Below, piece after piece: positions 31,391 to 41,371 of a stretch of DNA of 64,000 bases. The stretch spans positions 864,501-928,500 of the forward strand of contig CP033464.1 in the NCBI GenBank assembly GCA_007833815.1. The letters run 5' to 3'. Under the pieces are notes generated by a model. That model worked only from the letters and a program-made list of their open reading frames with translations. It was not told the DNA's origin and made no database searches. The position numbers and the translations under genes were made by a program. The first letter of the stretch is position 1, and each line of letters starts with the position of its first letter. The stretch comes from Brevibacillus laterosporus (GTDB lineage Bacteria > Bacillota > Bacilli > Brevibacillales > Brevibacillaceae).

Positions 31391-33130
31391 GTGGAATTCG
31401 TCAATATCTATCTTTTACCCTTCTTTAGTTGGGTGTTACAGACTTCTATGATGGCTAGCGTGATGGTAGGTCTCATCTTATTGATTAAGGCTGTGCTTGG
31501 AAACAGACTGTCCCCAAGATGGCATTATCTGTTATGGATGCTGGTTATTCTGCGGTTGCTCCTCTTATGGGCACCTGAGAGTTCGTTCAGCATCTATAAC
31601 ATGCTACCCTATAGTCACGAAACATCACCAACGTTCCACATAATATCTTCGCTTCCCTCAGAGGAGTCAGTTGTCCCTAGCTCATCTATGCACCATGAAG
31701 GAAAAAAAGTGGAATCAGCTAGCCTTTCCCTCTATACGCTGGGGTTATTTATTTGGATAGTGGGTGTCTTTTGCTTTGGTATGGTAGCCATTGTTGTAAA
31801 TAGACGAGTATATTTGCATATCAAAAAACAATCCATCATTACCGATCCACGAGTGATTCAGCTCTTTGAACGCTGTAAAAAGAAGATGTCAGTCAAACGC
31901 TCCATTCCTTTAGTCGTATCAAATGGAATTTCAAGCCCTACGGTTTTTGGATTTATGCGCCCCCGCATTCTCCTGTCTGATACGCTCTTACAAACGCTTG
32001 GAGATAAGCAGCTACAGTTTATTTTCTATCATGAATTAGCTCACATTAAACGAAATGATGTGGGGATCAATTTGCTGATGAATGCTTTGCTCCTCTTGCA
32101 TTGGTTCAATCCACTTCTGTGGTATGCGTATTACCGCATGCGAGAGGATCAGGAAATTGCATGCGATGCACGTGCGCTCACATACATTGATTCCGAACAA
32201 AAAATCGAGTACGGTCATACGATCATCCGTTTACTGGAGCATTATTCAAGAAATCAGCATCTTCCTAGTTTGGCAAATTTAGTAGGGAGTAAAAACCAAC
32301 TAAAAAGAAGAATTCTCATGATTAAAAACTTCCACAAAGGATCGTATCGTTTGTCAACCCTAGGATTGGTTGCTGCCATTGTTATATCTGGCGCTTCATT
32401 AGTAAATGCAAAAGCCCCTTTTCAAAATACTGTAGCTCAAAAACAAGATTCTGAGAAATTGTATGCAGGAGGTTTCAAAAAAATCCCAGCTTCCGAGGCT
32501 CTTGCGGACAAGAATGTGAAAGCAGCACTCGATAGAGTCTATGCTCAGTTTCCAGAAACAAAATCCTATGAGATTAGTGTTTATCAAGATGTGGATTCAA
32601 GCGAGCAGTATACTATTAGACTTAATGAAGGTGCTTTTCAATTTTCAGTAGATTTGAAAACAGGGAAAGTTATCGATAGCATACGATCATTGGCAGCTTC
32701 CGAGGCTCTTGCGGACAAGTATGTGAAAGCAGCACTCGATAGAGTCTATGCTCAGTTTCCAGAAACAAAATCCTATGCGATTGAAGCTAGTTTTCTAGAC
32801 AGAGGTGATTCTAGCTGGTATAACATTACGTTAAGTGATAAAGATTTCAAAAATTATTTCACTGTTGCAGTAGATTCGAAAACAGGGCAAGTTAGCAATA
32901 CGGTACAATCATTGAAGGCTTCTGAAGTTCTTTCAAACGAGAATGTAAAATCCGGGGTAGATAAAATGCATGCCTTGAAACCAGAAACAAAATCCTATGA
33001 GATTACAGAAGCCAGTGTTACGGAAAACAATTTTTCTGTCAGCTATCACATTACGTTAAGTGATAAAGATTCCGAAGATAGTATCGTTTTTTCAATAGAT
33101 GGGAAAACGGGAGAGCTTATTGGATACTGA
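31391..33130 (+). CDS. M56 (BlaR1-type) membrane metalloprotease with a repeat ectodomain
   Basis: 579 residues. Several N-terminal membrane helices (for example SWVLQTSMMASVMVGLILLI; LLWMLVILRLLLLWAPE; GLFIWIVGVFCFGMVAIVV) flank the M56 protease: zinc motif HELAH in FIFYHELAHIKRND and the downstream EDQEIACDARAL. After a further helix (RLSTLGLVAAIVISGASLVN) comes an extracellular part of three PepSY-like repeats instead of the penicillin-binding sensor of BlaR1. The signal sensed is therefore unlikely to be a beta-lactam through that domain. The operon partner is the BlaI-type repressor. The ectodomain is almost the same as the secreted protein at 29894. Confidence 0.9.
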   Translation: MEFVNIYLLPFFSWVLQTSMMASVMVGLILLIKAVLGNRLSPRWHYLLWMLVILRLLLLWAPESSFSIYNMLPYSHETSPTFHIISSLPSEESVVPSSSMHHEGKKVESASLSLYTLGLFIWIVGVFCFGMVAIVVNRRVYLHIKKQSIITDPRVIQLFERCKKKMSVKRSIPLVVSNGISSPTVFGFMRPRILLSDTLLQTLGDKQLQFIFYHELAHIKRNDVGINLLMNALLLLHWFNPLLWYAYYRMREDQEIACDARALTYIDSEQKIEYGHTIIRLLEHYSRNQHLPSLANLVGSKNQLKRRILMIKNFHKGSYRLSTLGLVAAIVISGASLVNAKAPFQNTVAQKQDSEKLYAGGFKKIPASEALADKNVKAALDRVYAQFPETKSYEISVYQDVDSSEQYTIRLNEGAFQFSVDLKTGKVIDSIRSLAASEALADKYVKAALDRVYAQFPETKSYAIEASFLDRGDSSWYNITLSDKDFKNYFTVAVDSKTGQVSNTVQSLKASEVLSNENVKSGVDKMHALKPETKSYEITEASVTENNFSVSYHITLSDKDSEDSIVFSIDGKTGELIGY

Positions 33131-33286
33131 TTAAAAAACTCTCCACTTAAAATGAAGTGCACCCCTTATAGTAGAACAGGAAAAACCCCTTGGAAATCCG
33201 ATTCAAGGGGTGCATTTTTGTTTAACAGCAACAAGCGCCCGAAATGTAAGCTCCCATCCAAGTGGCGAAATATGACTCAACAGATC
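32423..33286 (+). repeat. Segmental duplication, copy 2
   Basis: Copy of 30001-30864, forming the 3' end of the M56 gene and its terminator hairpin (TGCACCCCTT 33158 onward with AAGGGGTGCA to 33214). Confidence 0.9.
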
Positions 33287-33302
33287 CTCTCGAAGAATGT
33301 TC

Positions 33303-33351
33303 TTTACTTTCCTGTATGCTCAAATAAACTGTATTCCAGACACTAATCGCG
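33303..33351 (-). pseudogene. Tn3-family transposase scrap
   Basis: The minus strand reads NAISVWNTVYLS, the Tn3 TnpA C-terminal signature, for about a dozen codons only. A second Tn3 scrap lies at 29150-29290. Confidence 0.5.
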
Positions 33352-33357
33352 TTGTGT

Positions 33358-33498
33358 CGAGAGTTAGTTGGAGGCGGTGTAGATATTGCTACGGTGGTAG
33401 AACTGGATGGCCATGCAGATATTAATATGACCAGGAGGTACGCTAAACCCACCGCTATAGAGTTAGAACGCGCGATTGAAAAAGCATTTCACGCCTGA
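33358..33498 (+). pseudogene. C-terminal fragment of a tyrosine recombinase (integrase)
   Basis: Reads RELVGGGVDIATVVELDGHA then DINMTRRYAKPTAIELERAI. The His of the GHA box and the catalytic Tyr in TRRYAKPT are recognisable, but the N-terminal and central domains are missing. Such TnpI-type recombinases accompany some Tn3-family transposons (Tn4430, Tn5401), consistent with the adjacent Tn3 scraps. Confidence 0.75.
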
Positions 33499-33528
33499 TT
33501 GTGTGTAAGGAAAGGAGACAAATACCCT

Positions 33529-33735
33529 ATGAATGCATCTAAAGATATTCAAACAATTGACGACGTTGTGGAAATCTTGGAAGATAAGATTCAGGAACGG
33601 AAGATGTACTTACAGAAAATCAAAGTAGACTCGAAATATCCTGAACATGCGCATGTAGTTGGACAGACAAGTGGTTTGCATTTGGCCCAAACATTATTAC
33701 TTCAATTACAAAAGAATCAGAATGGCAAATTGTAA
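33529..33735 (+). CDS. Small hypothetical protein (68 aa)
   Basis: ATG 33529 is preceded by AAAGGAG. The product is hydrophilic and helical (DIQTIDDVVEILEDKIQERK; GLHLAQTLLLQLQKNQNGKL). It is followed by a good terminator, which supports a real gene. No family recognised. Confidence 0.55.
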   Translation: MNASKDIQTIDDVVEILEDKIQERKMYLQKIKVDSKYPEHAHVVGQTSGLHLAQTLLLQLQKNQNGKL

Positions 33736-33743
33736 TGTAACGT

Positions 33744-33788
33744 AAAAACTCGATGTTCCTTAGCGTACAGGAAATCGAGTTTTTTATT
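33744..33788 (+). terminator. Terminator
   Basis: AAAACTCGATGTTCCT pairs with AGGAAATCGAGTTTT and is followed by a T-run. Confidence 0.85.
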
Positions 33789-33844
33789 GCATCCAAATGC
33801 TTAGCTTGATGGCGATGTGGCGGTACCCCTAGTTAAAATGATGT

Positions 33845-35119
33845 TTACGGAAATTGCGGTTGTTGCTGTTCTTGCCCTTGCTCCGGCTTATCTCCGAGCG
33901 TTACTTTGACCACTTTCTTAAATCCTTCTCGGTACAGCGTAATCGATACAGATTCACCCGGTTTTTTATTCAGAGTGAAATATTTCAACAACTGTGCACT
34001 ACTATTAATCGGTGTATCATCTAACTGCGTGATGACATCGTACTGCTTCAAGCCGCCTTTAGATGCTGGAGAGAAGCTACCTACGTCCATAGCAACTACA
34101 CCTGTTTGCACTTCACTTGGCAGATTTAATACTTCTTTCCACGCATATTTAGGTACGTCAGTTAGATCGCGTGGGGTTACACCGAGATAGGCGCGTTTTA
34201 GATAGCCATCCTGCATTAGGCGTGGAACGATATTTTTTACGTCGTTAATTGGGATAGCAAATCCTAAACCCTCAACGCCCTCACGAGAAATTTTCAGCGT
34301 ATTAATCCCGATCACTTGACCATAGATGTTTACCAAGGCTCCACCGCTGTTTCCTGGGTTAATCGCTGCATCTGTCTGAATAACGTCCAGCTCCCAATCC
34401 ACAATGCCATCACCATTTATGTCTATTGGCATGGAGCGACTTGTGGAACTAATAATTCCTTGTGTAACGGTACGGGAGAAGTCTAGACCTAGTGGGTTAC
34501 CAATTGCAATGGTTGGTTCCCCTACTTTTAAGGTGCTAGAGTCACCTAGCTCAGCGACCTTTGTTACTTTCGCCGCATCGATTTCTAATACAGCCAAATC
34601 GTTGTATTGGTCAGCTCCAAGGACTTTGGCATTTACTTTGTCCCCGCTTGCTAAACTTACTTCTATGCTTTGCGCACCCTGTACAACGTGATTGTTCGTG
34701 ATGATATGCGCTTTCCCATCTTTCTTATCAAAAATAACACCAGAACCTACACCCGATTCTACGTTACCTGTTTGTCTGGTCCAGGGATTAGCTACCCGTT
34801 TGATATTGGTAATTCCTACAACAGCATCCTCTGCTTTTTCCACCGCGCTAGTGACCGCTGTTTCCACATTAACACTTACTGACTGATTTGTTTTACTAGA
34901 TATCGTAGATGCTGCCACGGCTGCTTGATTGGCATCTGCTCCCGAATTTAAAGGTAGATTCATATAACCTGTTCTCGAGATTGCTGGCGTGAGCATAAGC
35001 ACGACCAGACCACCAATGACGGCAGATGTGACAGAGGTCACGATATATTTGCCCATGCCAGAACGGCTAGCCCTTTTCTTTGGTTCCATTTCATAGAAAT
35101 CTTTATCGTAATAACCCAT
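33845..35119 (-). CDS. htrC: HtrA/DegP-like membrane-anchored serine protease
   Basis: 424 residues. A short cytosolic N-terminus and one membrane helix (about 25-47, YIVTSVTSAVIGGLVVLML) place the trypsin-like protease outside the membrane. The catalytic triad is visible: His in ITNNHVVQ, Asp in QYNDLAVLEID, Ser in NPGNSGGALVN. One C-terminal PDZ domain (GVVAMDVGSFSPASKGGLKQ; DVITQLDDTPI) follows, then a Gln/Pro tail. It handles misfolded secreted proteins and envelope stress. Position at the distal end of the walRKHIJ cluster matches yyxA/htrC of Bacillus. Confidence 0.93.
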   Translation of the reverse strand: MGYYDKDFYEMEPKKRASRSGMGKYIVTSVTSAVIGGLVVLMLTPAISRTGYMNLPLNSGADANQAAVAASTISSKTNQSVSVNVETAVTSAVEKAEDAVVGITNIKRVANPWTRQTGNVESGVGSGVIFDKKDGKAHIITNNHVVQGAQSIEVSLASGDKVNAKVLGADQYNDLAVLEIDAAKVTKVAELGDSSTLKVGEPTIAIGNPLGLDFSRTVTQGIISSTSRSMPIDINGDGIVDWELDVIQTDAAINPGNSGGALVNIYGQVIGINTLKISREGVEGLGFAIPINDVKNIVPRLMQDGYLKRAYLGVTPRDLTDVPKYAWKEVLNLPSEVQTGVVAMDVGSFSPASKGGLKQYDVITQLDDTPINSSAQLLKYFTLNKKPGESVSITLYREGFKKVVKVTLGDKPEQGQEQQQPQFP

Positions 35120-35366
35120 AACAATTACTCCTTTCGCTCTAGCAGGAATAAAAGATAATTTTGTAATAAGGAACTTTCATATTCTTGCTGTAGTAACAGT
35201 ATACGCAGGCTTTGAGGCAAATTAACGTTAGAAATATGGAAAGGTTGTGGAATGAAACTTGTCCACCCGCATAAGATGAGTAGTAAGCGTCAAGAATGGT
35301 TCTATGAATACACGAACAAGACTTCTAGAATATACTCAAATCATAAAAAGAAAGGACGTGCTTCAT

Positions 35367-35681
35367 ATGAAACAGCCCTTTTCCCCCCTAGATCAGCTAG
35401 ACATTTTAGCCAAGCTTAGCGATCTGCGCCATGTTGATTACCATAATACGTTGGTGCTTCATGCCATTATTGAGTTATTGACCGAAAAAGGAATTCTTAG
35501 TCATGAAGAAGTAACTGCCAAAGCTCAGCAATTGGACGACCACATGAACAAGCAGGCAGTAGAAAAGCCTTTTTCAAAAGGATTTGATGCTTTTCAAAAG
35601 ACCAAAAGCAATGCTCCTGTCGATTTTCAAGCTACCCAAAGAACAAATGAAGAGAATTATGTGCCTAGCAAGCCACAGTAA
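35367..35681 (+). CDS. Hypothetical protein between htrC and walJ, opposite strand
   Basis: 104 residues from ATG 35367 with AAAGGA upstream. The first ~60 residues are helical (DQLDILAKLSDLRHVDYHNT; LVLHAIIELLTEKGILSHEE) and the C-terminus is Lys/Gln/Asn-rich and probably disordered. No membrane segment or known motif. The gene interrupts an otherwise minus-strand cluster. Confidence 0.65.
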   Translation: MKQPFSPLDQLDILAKLSDLRHVDYHNTLVLHAIIELLTEKGILSHEEVTAKAQQLDDHMNKQAVEKPFSKGFDAFQKTKSNAPVDFQATQRTNEENYVPSKPQ

Positions 35682-35707
35682 TTTTATAAAAGCATGAACA
35701 TAGCTTC

Positions 35708-36496
35708 CTACAACACTTCCAGCTTTGTAGGGCGATGCGGGTAGGTTTCTCGCAAGTACACATCATTTCCGACACTCAAACCTTTTTCTTCCAATATATT
35801 TTTAACCGTCAGCTTTGCCAGATCCATCATATTGTTTTCTTTGCTTAAATGCGCCAAGAATACGCGCTCTGCTCGTCCACCCAGAATATCTGTCAAAGCT
35901 TCGCCTGCCATTTCATTGGAAAGGTGACCTACATCGCTTAAAATTCGGCGTTTAATACTCCACGGATATTGCGACATGCGCAACATATCTACGTCGTGAT
36001 TTGATTCAAAGATATAAGCATCTGCTCCGCGAATAACTTCCTTTATACGGTCACTTACATAACCTAGATCGGTTGCGATACTTAGTTTTTTATTATCCGC
36101 ATGCATACAAAAGCCCATTGGCTCGGTAGCATCGTGCGAGATTCCAAAGGATTCGACCGTGATATCGCCGAATTCCATCGTTTGGCCCACTTCAAAGAGT
36201 TGCTTCTGGCCTTCTGGGATCGTTCCTATTAGTTTGTCCAATTCGCCCCACGTTTTTTGCGTGGTATAGATCGGGATGCCATAGCGTCTCGCCATGACAC
36301 CCACCCCTTTTATATGATCGGAGTGCTCGTGTGTCACTAGAATCGCCTGCAAATCACCCGGCTTTACACCTACTTCTTCTAAACACGCCTCTGCTTGTTT
36401 CCCCGTAAGACCGACGTCAATCAATAAGGAAGTACGTTCTGTTCCTACATAGATGGAATTCCCCGTACTTCCACTGGCTAACACACTAAATTGCAA
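35708..36496 (-). CDS. walJ: Metallo-beta-lactamase-fold exonuclease-like protein WalJ (YycJ)
   Basis: 262 residues. The MBL-fold metal site is visible as THEHSDHIKGV plus later Asp/His residues (SIATDLGYVS; FESNHDVDML; FLAHLSKENN). The YycJ/WalJ group has been linked to DNA processing and coordination of replication with cell-wall control. Normal length. It follows yycI after 18 nt and is the last gene of the wal operon proper. Confidence 0.93.
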   Translation of the reverse strand: MQFSVLASGSTGNSIYVGTERTSLLIDVGLTGKQAEACLEEVGVKPGDLQAILVTHEHSDHIKGVGVMARRYGIPIYTTQKTWGELDKLIGTIPEGQKQLFEVGQTMEFGDITVESFGISHDATEPMGFCMHADNKKLSIATDLGYVSDRIKEVIRGADAYIFESNHDVDMLRMSQYPWSIKRRILSDVGHLSNEMAGEALTDILGGRAERVFLAHLSKENNMMDLAKLTVKNILEEKGLSVGNDVYLRETYPHRPTKLEVL

Positions 36497-36514
36497 CAGA
36501 TATCCCTCTTTCCT

Positions 36515-37294
36515 CTATTCGACCATTCCTCTTTTGTCTAGTGGTCGCTCCATCGTCCCCGTAAATCCATTCATATATTCGACTTTATTGCCATGCTGAA
36601 AACGCCACACGGGTGCTAACACCTGTATCTCAGCATCGTATTTATATCCGTAATATCCTAGTGAGATGCTATCAATACTTTCTCCGCTCCTAATCACTTC
36701 TTTTTCTATCAGTGAACGTAGAGCTGTATAAGCAGTAATGATTTTGCGACCAGTTCCTTGGTTTTTCACCAGCAAATAGGTCTGCTTATAGCCCCTAATA
36801 AATCCGTCAGCGATGTGTAGCTCCAGCGGTGCGACGAACATCGGCAACCCATCATGCATCTGCCAATATACCGGAGTAGACAAAGTCCAGTTTACATCCC
36901 CTTTATACTGATCAGTGAATTTAATTGTGTTTTGTAGTTGGTTTAAGACATCCTTTGGACTTTTAAAATCTCTGATAGCGATCGGTTTTTCAAGGCGAGA
37001 TTCTAGCACTGTATTATCTACAACTACCTGCTGATCCACCATCGTCTCCTGCTCAAAGGAAGCCGATGTCACATACTCTACATATAGATAGTTTAATAAA
37101 GGAGTTTCCTGTGGGATATCCATCTTGAGAGTGATGTTTTGCTTCGATAGATAGTTTTCAATCTCCCACTGCATATTTTGTGTTTCCGACTCTACACCAT
37201 GTTGCAATTTTGATAGGTAAACCTGATAGCCAAGAAAAAGATTAAGCGTCAGGAAGGCAAGAATCAGAATGGTTTTCGTCTTACTCCAGTCCAC
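36515..37294 (-). CDS. yycI: WalK regulatory membrane protein YycI (WalI)
   Basis: 259 residues with one N-terminal membrane helix (TKTILILAFLTLNLFLGYQV) and an extracytoplasmic YycI domain (SLGYYGYKYDAEIQVLAPVW near the C-terminus). With YycH it forms a membrane complex that modulates the WalK kinase. The start overlaps the end of yycH by 14 bp, showing translational coupling. Confidence 0.92.
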   Translation of the reverse strand: MDWSKTKTILILAFLTLNLFLGYQVYLSKLQHGVESETQNMQWEIENYLSKQNITLKMDIPQETPLLNYLYVEYVTSASFEQETMVDQQVVVDNTVLESRLEKPIAIRDFKSPKDVLNQLQNTIKFTDQYKGDVNWTLSTPVYWQMHDGLPMFVAPLELHIADGFIRGYKQTYLLVKNQGTGRKIITAYTALRSLIEKEVIRSGESIDSISLGYYGYKYDAEIQVLAPVWRFQHGNKVEYMNGFTGTMERPLDKRGMVE

Positions 37295-38669
37295 TCACTA
37301 TCCCTCCTTTTGGCACCGCACTGCGAACATCAATTATTTTATTATACATGCCTTCCAACTGCACCACCCAGGTTGGAATTACTTGCATGTAGCCTTTTTG
37401 CTCTACTAATTGATACGCCAGATATACATTGCTCACTTTTTCTGTGTCTATTTTGTTCTCTTGTAAATAGGCAACCAGATCAGTACCAGAAGCCACACTC
37501 ACTTCCTTATAGCCAAAGAACGTATCTAAATCAATCAACGATCTTCTCATTGATTGAACCTGGCCTTTATCCATATTAAGTTGAATGTTATCGATTAATT
37601 TAGCATCCTGGCTGATTAACGGGTAGGCTCCGAGATATTGACGGAAAATGATTTGGGAGCTACTTTCCGTACGCTCTTCCATTGAACGTAAGCGGAATTC
37701 ATCAATCCAACCCATATGCTGGTTTATAAAAGAAACGCTCTCTTGTAGCTGTTCGTAGGCGGTCATTTGTGTATCACCAGCTTGCCATACCGGTGTAGTT
37801 AGAGTCATTAAGTGTTGCCCATTACGCACCTGAACAGATCTGGTACCATCTGTATAAATGTTGGTACCATCCCGTTCCACTATCTGTCTAACCAAGCCTG
37901 GATCGAGAAAATAGCTATCCATTAACTGTTTGCGTGAAATAGGTAGATAGTTGTAATTGTACATACTCATGACACTTTGCTTTTTCGGTAGATAATAAAT
38001 GTTCCAGAAGGTTAATTTATCTTGCATAATATACGGTGATCCCTGTGGGTCTTTATACATTTTCAATATCTGCTCAGGCAAATTCTTACCAAACAATAGA
38101 TAGGAATTACGTAAATCTTTTGGACTCACGGCTGTCTTCGCTCGAAAGCTCTGGTGATCCTTTGTTGATAAAAATAGAGCGTACACCGTATCATCTGCCT
38201 CTTCATAATACAGCCAGACTCGATCTACTCCTGTTAACTCCCGATCAATATCCCCACGCAGCGTCAGTACCTGTTCCATAATGGAAATTGGTATTTGAGC
38301 GTTATATTGTAGCTCTAATCCCAGTTTTTTTCGTGCTATGCCATTCCACTTTTCTTCCGTCATGGGGTAATAGCTAAATTCATTAAAGTACCAGTTCTGC
38401 ACTTGCCCCATCAGGATTCGATACACATCATCACTAGAGACCGCCTTTGTATGACGGTCTTCGCCATAATGAAAAAGAACAGCATCTGGTACCACAAAAT
38501 CTTTCGCTTGCTTGGATGCACCCTGCTTGTCGGCAGGGACAAACGTGGCAGGTGATATAAATTCTAGCTGTGGCTGATTGTTTAGAAGAAGGGTAGTTAA
38601 CATCAGACTGAGCAGGACCAATATCACAAGCACGACAGACTTTATATTTTCCATCCGCTCTCTGCTCAA
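37281..38669 (-). CDS. yycH: WalK regulatory membrane protein YycH (WalH)
   Basis: 462 residues. One N-terminal helix (SVVLVILVLLSLMLTTLLLN) and a large extracytoplasmic domain of the YycH type (QLEFISPATFVPADK...). It controls WalK activity together with YycI. Start: TTG at 38669 overlaps the walK stop (TTGA) and has GGAGAGG upstream; an ATG 15 nt later is the alternative. Confidence 0.92.
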   Translation of the reverse strand: MSRERMENIKSVVLVILVLLSLMLTTLLLNNQPQLEFISPATFVPADKQGASKQAKDFVVPDAVLFHYGEDRHTKAVSSDDVYRILMGQVQNWYFNEFSYYPMTEEKWNGIARKKLGLELQYNAQIPISIMEQVLTLRGDIDRELTGVDRVWLYYEEADDTVYALFLSTKDHQSFRAKTAVSPKDLRNSYLLFGKNLPEQILKMYKDPQGSPYIMQDKLTFWNIYYLPKKQSVMSMYNYNYLPISRKQLMDSYFLDPGLVRQIVERDGTNIYTDGTRSVQVRNGQHLMTLTTPVWQAGDTQMTAYEQLQESVSFINQHMGWIDEFRLRSMEERTESSSQIIFRQYLGAYPLISQDAKLIDNIQLNMDKGQVQSMRRSLIDLDTFFGYKEVSVASGTDLVAYLQENKIDTEKVSNVYLAYQLVEQKGYMQVIPTWVVQLEGMYNKIIDVRSAVPKGGIVSGLE

Positions 38670-40498
38670 GCTTCCTCTCCTCCTTTACCTAAAGGAATCC
38701 AAAATGTTACAATGGTCCCTTCATTCCACTCACTTGCAATTTGTATGTCTCCACCATGCGCTTCTACCAGTTCCCGAGCAATAGCTAATCCCAAGCCTGT
38801 GCCTCCTTGACTACGTGACCTTGCTTTATCCACTCGATAAAAACGTTCAAAAATGAACCGCAAATCCCGCTTGGGAATCCCGATACCTGTATCTTTTACA
38901 GAAATATAGGCACGTTGTTGTTCTCTATCAGCGCGTGCCTCTACCGTTACTTCCCCGCCCTCTGGCGTATATTTGAGTGCATTAGACAACAGATTATCCA
39001 CTACTTGAGTAATCGCATCATCATCTATATATACATCGTCTAAACCTTCCGTATGGGAAAAAGTCAGCTTGATCCCATTTTGTTCACACTGCATCGCAAA
39101 GCGCTGGGTTGCGTACACCAAAAGTTCATTCATACTTACCTGTTTTTGATTCAATTGAATACCTTGCGCGTCAAATCTTGTGAGTTGCAACAAATCATTC
39201 ACCAAACGAATCATGCGGTCTGTCTCATTCATGGTGACACGTAAGAATTGGTTCGATAGCTCTGGTACTTCCACAGCTCCATCCATGAGTGCTTCTGTGT
39301 AGCTTTTAATTGTAGTAAGCGGGGTACGTAGCTCGTGTGATACATTGGCTACAAAATTACGTCGCTGTTGTTCCGTGCGTTCCTGCTCCGTAACATCTTG
39401 CAACACAGCAATAATACCACCCTTTTTCCCACTATCCTGTTGGAGTGGCGTAATTAATACTCGCAACATAATCACTTCTCGATTAGATACCATCATCTCT
39501 AAAAGGAGAGGCTCCACTTCTTGAAATAAAGGCATTTCTTCTTCAGGTGGCAAGCGGAGCACATCATATATACTACGCTTTTGTTCTAAAACAGCTGCTT
39601 CCTGTACCTCAAGCATCTCTTCTGCTGATCGATTCATTAAGATAATCGTGCCATCTCGGTCAGTCGCCATGACGCCATCGCTCATGTTCGCTAAAATTTG
39701 CGACAGCTTTTCTCGTTCCTCTTCCTCTAATAAGACCGCCTCTTTTAAGCGTGCTGTCATATAGTTAAAGGTAGTGCCGAGCTGCCCAATCTCATCATCG
39801 CTATAAATGTGTACCGAACGGTTAAAATCCCCGTTAGCTACAGCCTTAGCCTGACGTGTCATTTCTTTTACTGGCTTCGTGATGGTTTGCGCTAATAAAT
39901 ACCCCAGCACTGCCGTGACGAATAATGCGATAAAAGTTCCTGTAGCAAAAATATTAGTGGTCTTGCGAATGGTCGTATACAAGCTTTCAATAGAAGCAAC
40001 CATGTACACAGCCCCGTAAACCACGTTCCCCTTTTTTATAGGAACAGCTAATACCTTTACCCGCCCTTCTGTAACAGGATCGATACGCATAGACTCATTG
40101 CGTGTCCCAAGCAGAGCGATAGTAATCTCCTTCTGGGCAGTACGTTGTCCAATGATCGCTGGATTATCTTCTGAAGTGCTAATGACCGTCCCATTCGCAT
40201 CGACTACCTGTACATGCGCCTCTTTAAAGGACATGTTACGGATCAGATTATCTATATCGGTTTTTACATCTTGTCCGTTATGATCATCAGGACTACGTGG
40301 CTGGCTAAAATATTTCTCTAGTAGAGTAGACAATAAGGTAGCCTGTCCATTTAAGCCTTCTGAAAAGTTGTTCGTATAGTACTTTTCTACTTCACGAGTA
40401 AAATATGCCCCAATGACTTGCATCGCCATTAATAGTAATAGCATATAAATGACGACTACTTTCCACTGAACTGTTTTGAACAGCTTCAGTTTAGCCAT
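38666..40498 (-). CDS. walK: Essential cell-wall sensor histidine kinase WalK
   Basis: 610 residues. TM1 (about 11-31), extracytoplasmic PAS-like sensor, TM2 (about 183-203), HAMP ([20 protein letters not shown]), cytosolic PAS ([19 protein letters not shown]), HisKA with the phosphorylatable His in [16 protein letters not shown], and HATPase with N box [15 protein letters not shown]1 [12 protein letters not shown] and G2 [10 protein letters not shown]. It responds to cell-wall status, and with WalR controls autolysins. Overlaps walR by 8 bp. All kinase motifs are intact. Confidence 0.96.
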   Translation of the reverse strand: MAKLKLFKTVQWKVVVIYMLLLLMAMQVIGAYFTREVEKYYTNNFSEGLNGQATLLSTLLEKYFSQPRSPDDHNGQDVKTDIDNLIRNMSFKEAHVQVVDANGTVISTSEDNPAIIGQRTAQKEITIALLGTRNESMRIDPVTEGRVKVLAVPIKKGNVVYGAVYMVASIESLYTTIRKTTNIFATGTFIALFVTAVLGYLLAQTITKPVKEMTRQAKAVANGDFNRSVHIYSDDEIGQLGTTFNYMTARLKEAVLLEEEEREKLSQILANMSDGVMATDRDGTIILMNRSAEEMLEVQEAAVLEQKRSIYDVLRLPPEEEMPLFQEVEPLLLEMMVSNREVIMLRVLITPLQQDSGKKGGIIAVLQDVTEQERTEQQRRNFVANVSHELRTPLTTIKSYTEALMDGAVEVPELSNQFLRVTMNETDRMIRLVNDLLQLTRFDAQGIQLNQKQVSMNELLVYATQRFAMQCEQNGIKLTFSHTEGLDDVYIDDDAITQVVDNLLSNALKYTPEGGEVTVEARADREQQRAYISVKDTGIGIPKRDLRFIFERFYRVDKARSRSQGGTGLGLAIARELVEAHGGDIQIASEWNEGTIVTFWIPLGKGGEEA

Positions 40499-41201
40499 GA
40501 GTCGATCCTCCCGTGGAAGGTTGTTTCATGGTATAACCAAGACCACGTCTCGTGATGATATAAGTAGGCTGACTTGGATCATCCTCAATTTTTTCTCTAA
40601 GACGTCTAATTGTGACATCGACGGTACGCACATCACCAAAATAATCATAGCCCCATACCGCTTGCAACAAATGCTCTCGTACCATGACCTGTCCTTGATG
40701 CTTTGCCAAATAGACAAGCAATTCAAATTCACGATGGGTTAATTCCAGTGTTTCATCTACTTTCTTTACCGTATAAGAGTACAAGTCAATCTCAAGATCA
40801 CCAATGCGGAAAAGGTGCTTATTCTGTACTCCTTGCTTTGGTTTTTGCCTGCGTAGATGAGCTTTTACACGAGCTAATAACTCACGTGTACCAAATGGTT
40901 TGGTCACATAATCATCTGCACCTAATTCTAAGCCCAGTACTTTATCTAACTCCGAATCCTTAGCCGTTAGCATAATGATCGGCATTTCATATTCCTGACG
41001 TACAATCCGACACACGTCCATACCATCTCGACCAGGCAACATAATATCTAATAAAATTAAATCAGGTTTTTCTTGATGCACCAACCGAAGAGCTTCTTCG
41101 CCATCATAAGCGCACACCACTTGATAACCCTCTTTTTCTAAAGAAAATTTCAATATATCAGCAATTGGTTTTTCATCATCCACTACGAGGAGTTTCGCCA
41201 A
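40491..41201 (-). CDS. walR: Essential response regulator WalR
   Basis: OmpR/PhoB-type regulator of about 236 residues. The receiver has the acidic pocket VVDDEKPI, phospho-Asp in [11 protein letters not shown], and Thr/Lys switch residues in MLTAKD and VTKPFG. The winged helix carries [20 protein letters not shown]. The frame is open to a GTG at 41210 that sits right on AAAGGA. The TTG at 41201 ([13 protein letters not shown], 8 nt after AAGGAG) is more plausible and matches the family N-terminus. Confidence 0.95.
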   Translation of the reverse strand: MAKLLVVDDEKPIADILKFSLEKEGYQVVCAYDGEEALRLVHQEKPDLILLDIMLPGRDGMDVCRIVRQEYEMPIIMLTAKDSELDKVLGLELGADDYVTKPFGTRELLARVKAHLRRQKPKQGVQNKHLFRIGDLEIDLYSYTVKKVDETLELTHREFELLVYLAKHQGQVMVREHLLQAVWGYDYFGDVRTVDVTIRRLREKIEDDPSQPTYIITRRGLGYTMKQPSTGGSTHG

Positions 41202-41318
41202 TGGATTCACTCCTTTCGACTACTCGATCTATTCGCGTACTCTGTCCATTCCACTTTAACGAATAATTTCCTTTCAAGCAATCTACAGAGCTTCACGTAA
41301 CTAGTAGAGAAAAAGAAA

Positions 41319-41358
41319 ACAGACCATCCTGGCATTTCTCTGCCAGAATTGGTCTGTT
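41319..41358 (-). terminator. Terminator of the M23 hydrolase gene
   Basis: ACAGACCA...TGGCAG / CTGCCAG...TGGTCTGT imperfect stem with a TTTTCTTTTT tract on the minus strand, 14 nt past the stop. Confidence 0.8.
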
Positions 41359-41371
41359 GAATTGTCTATTG

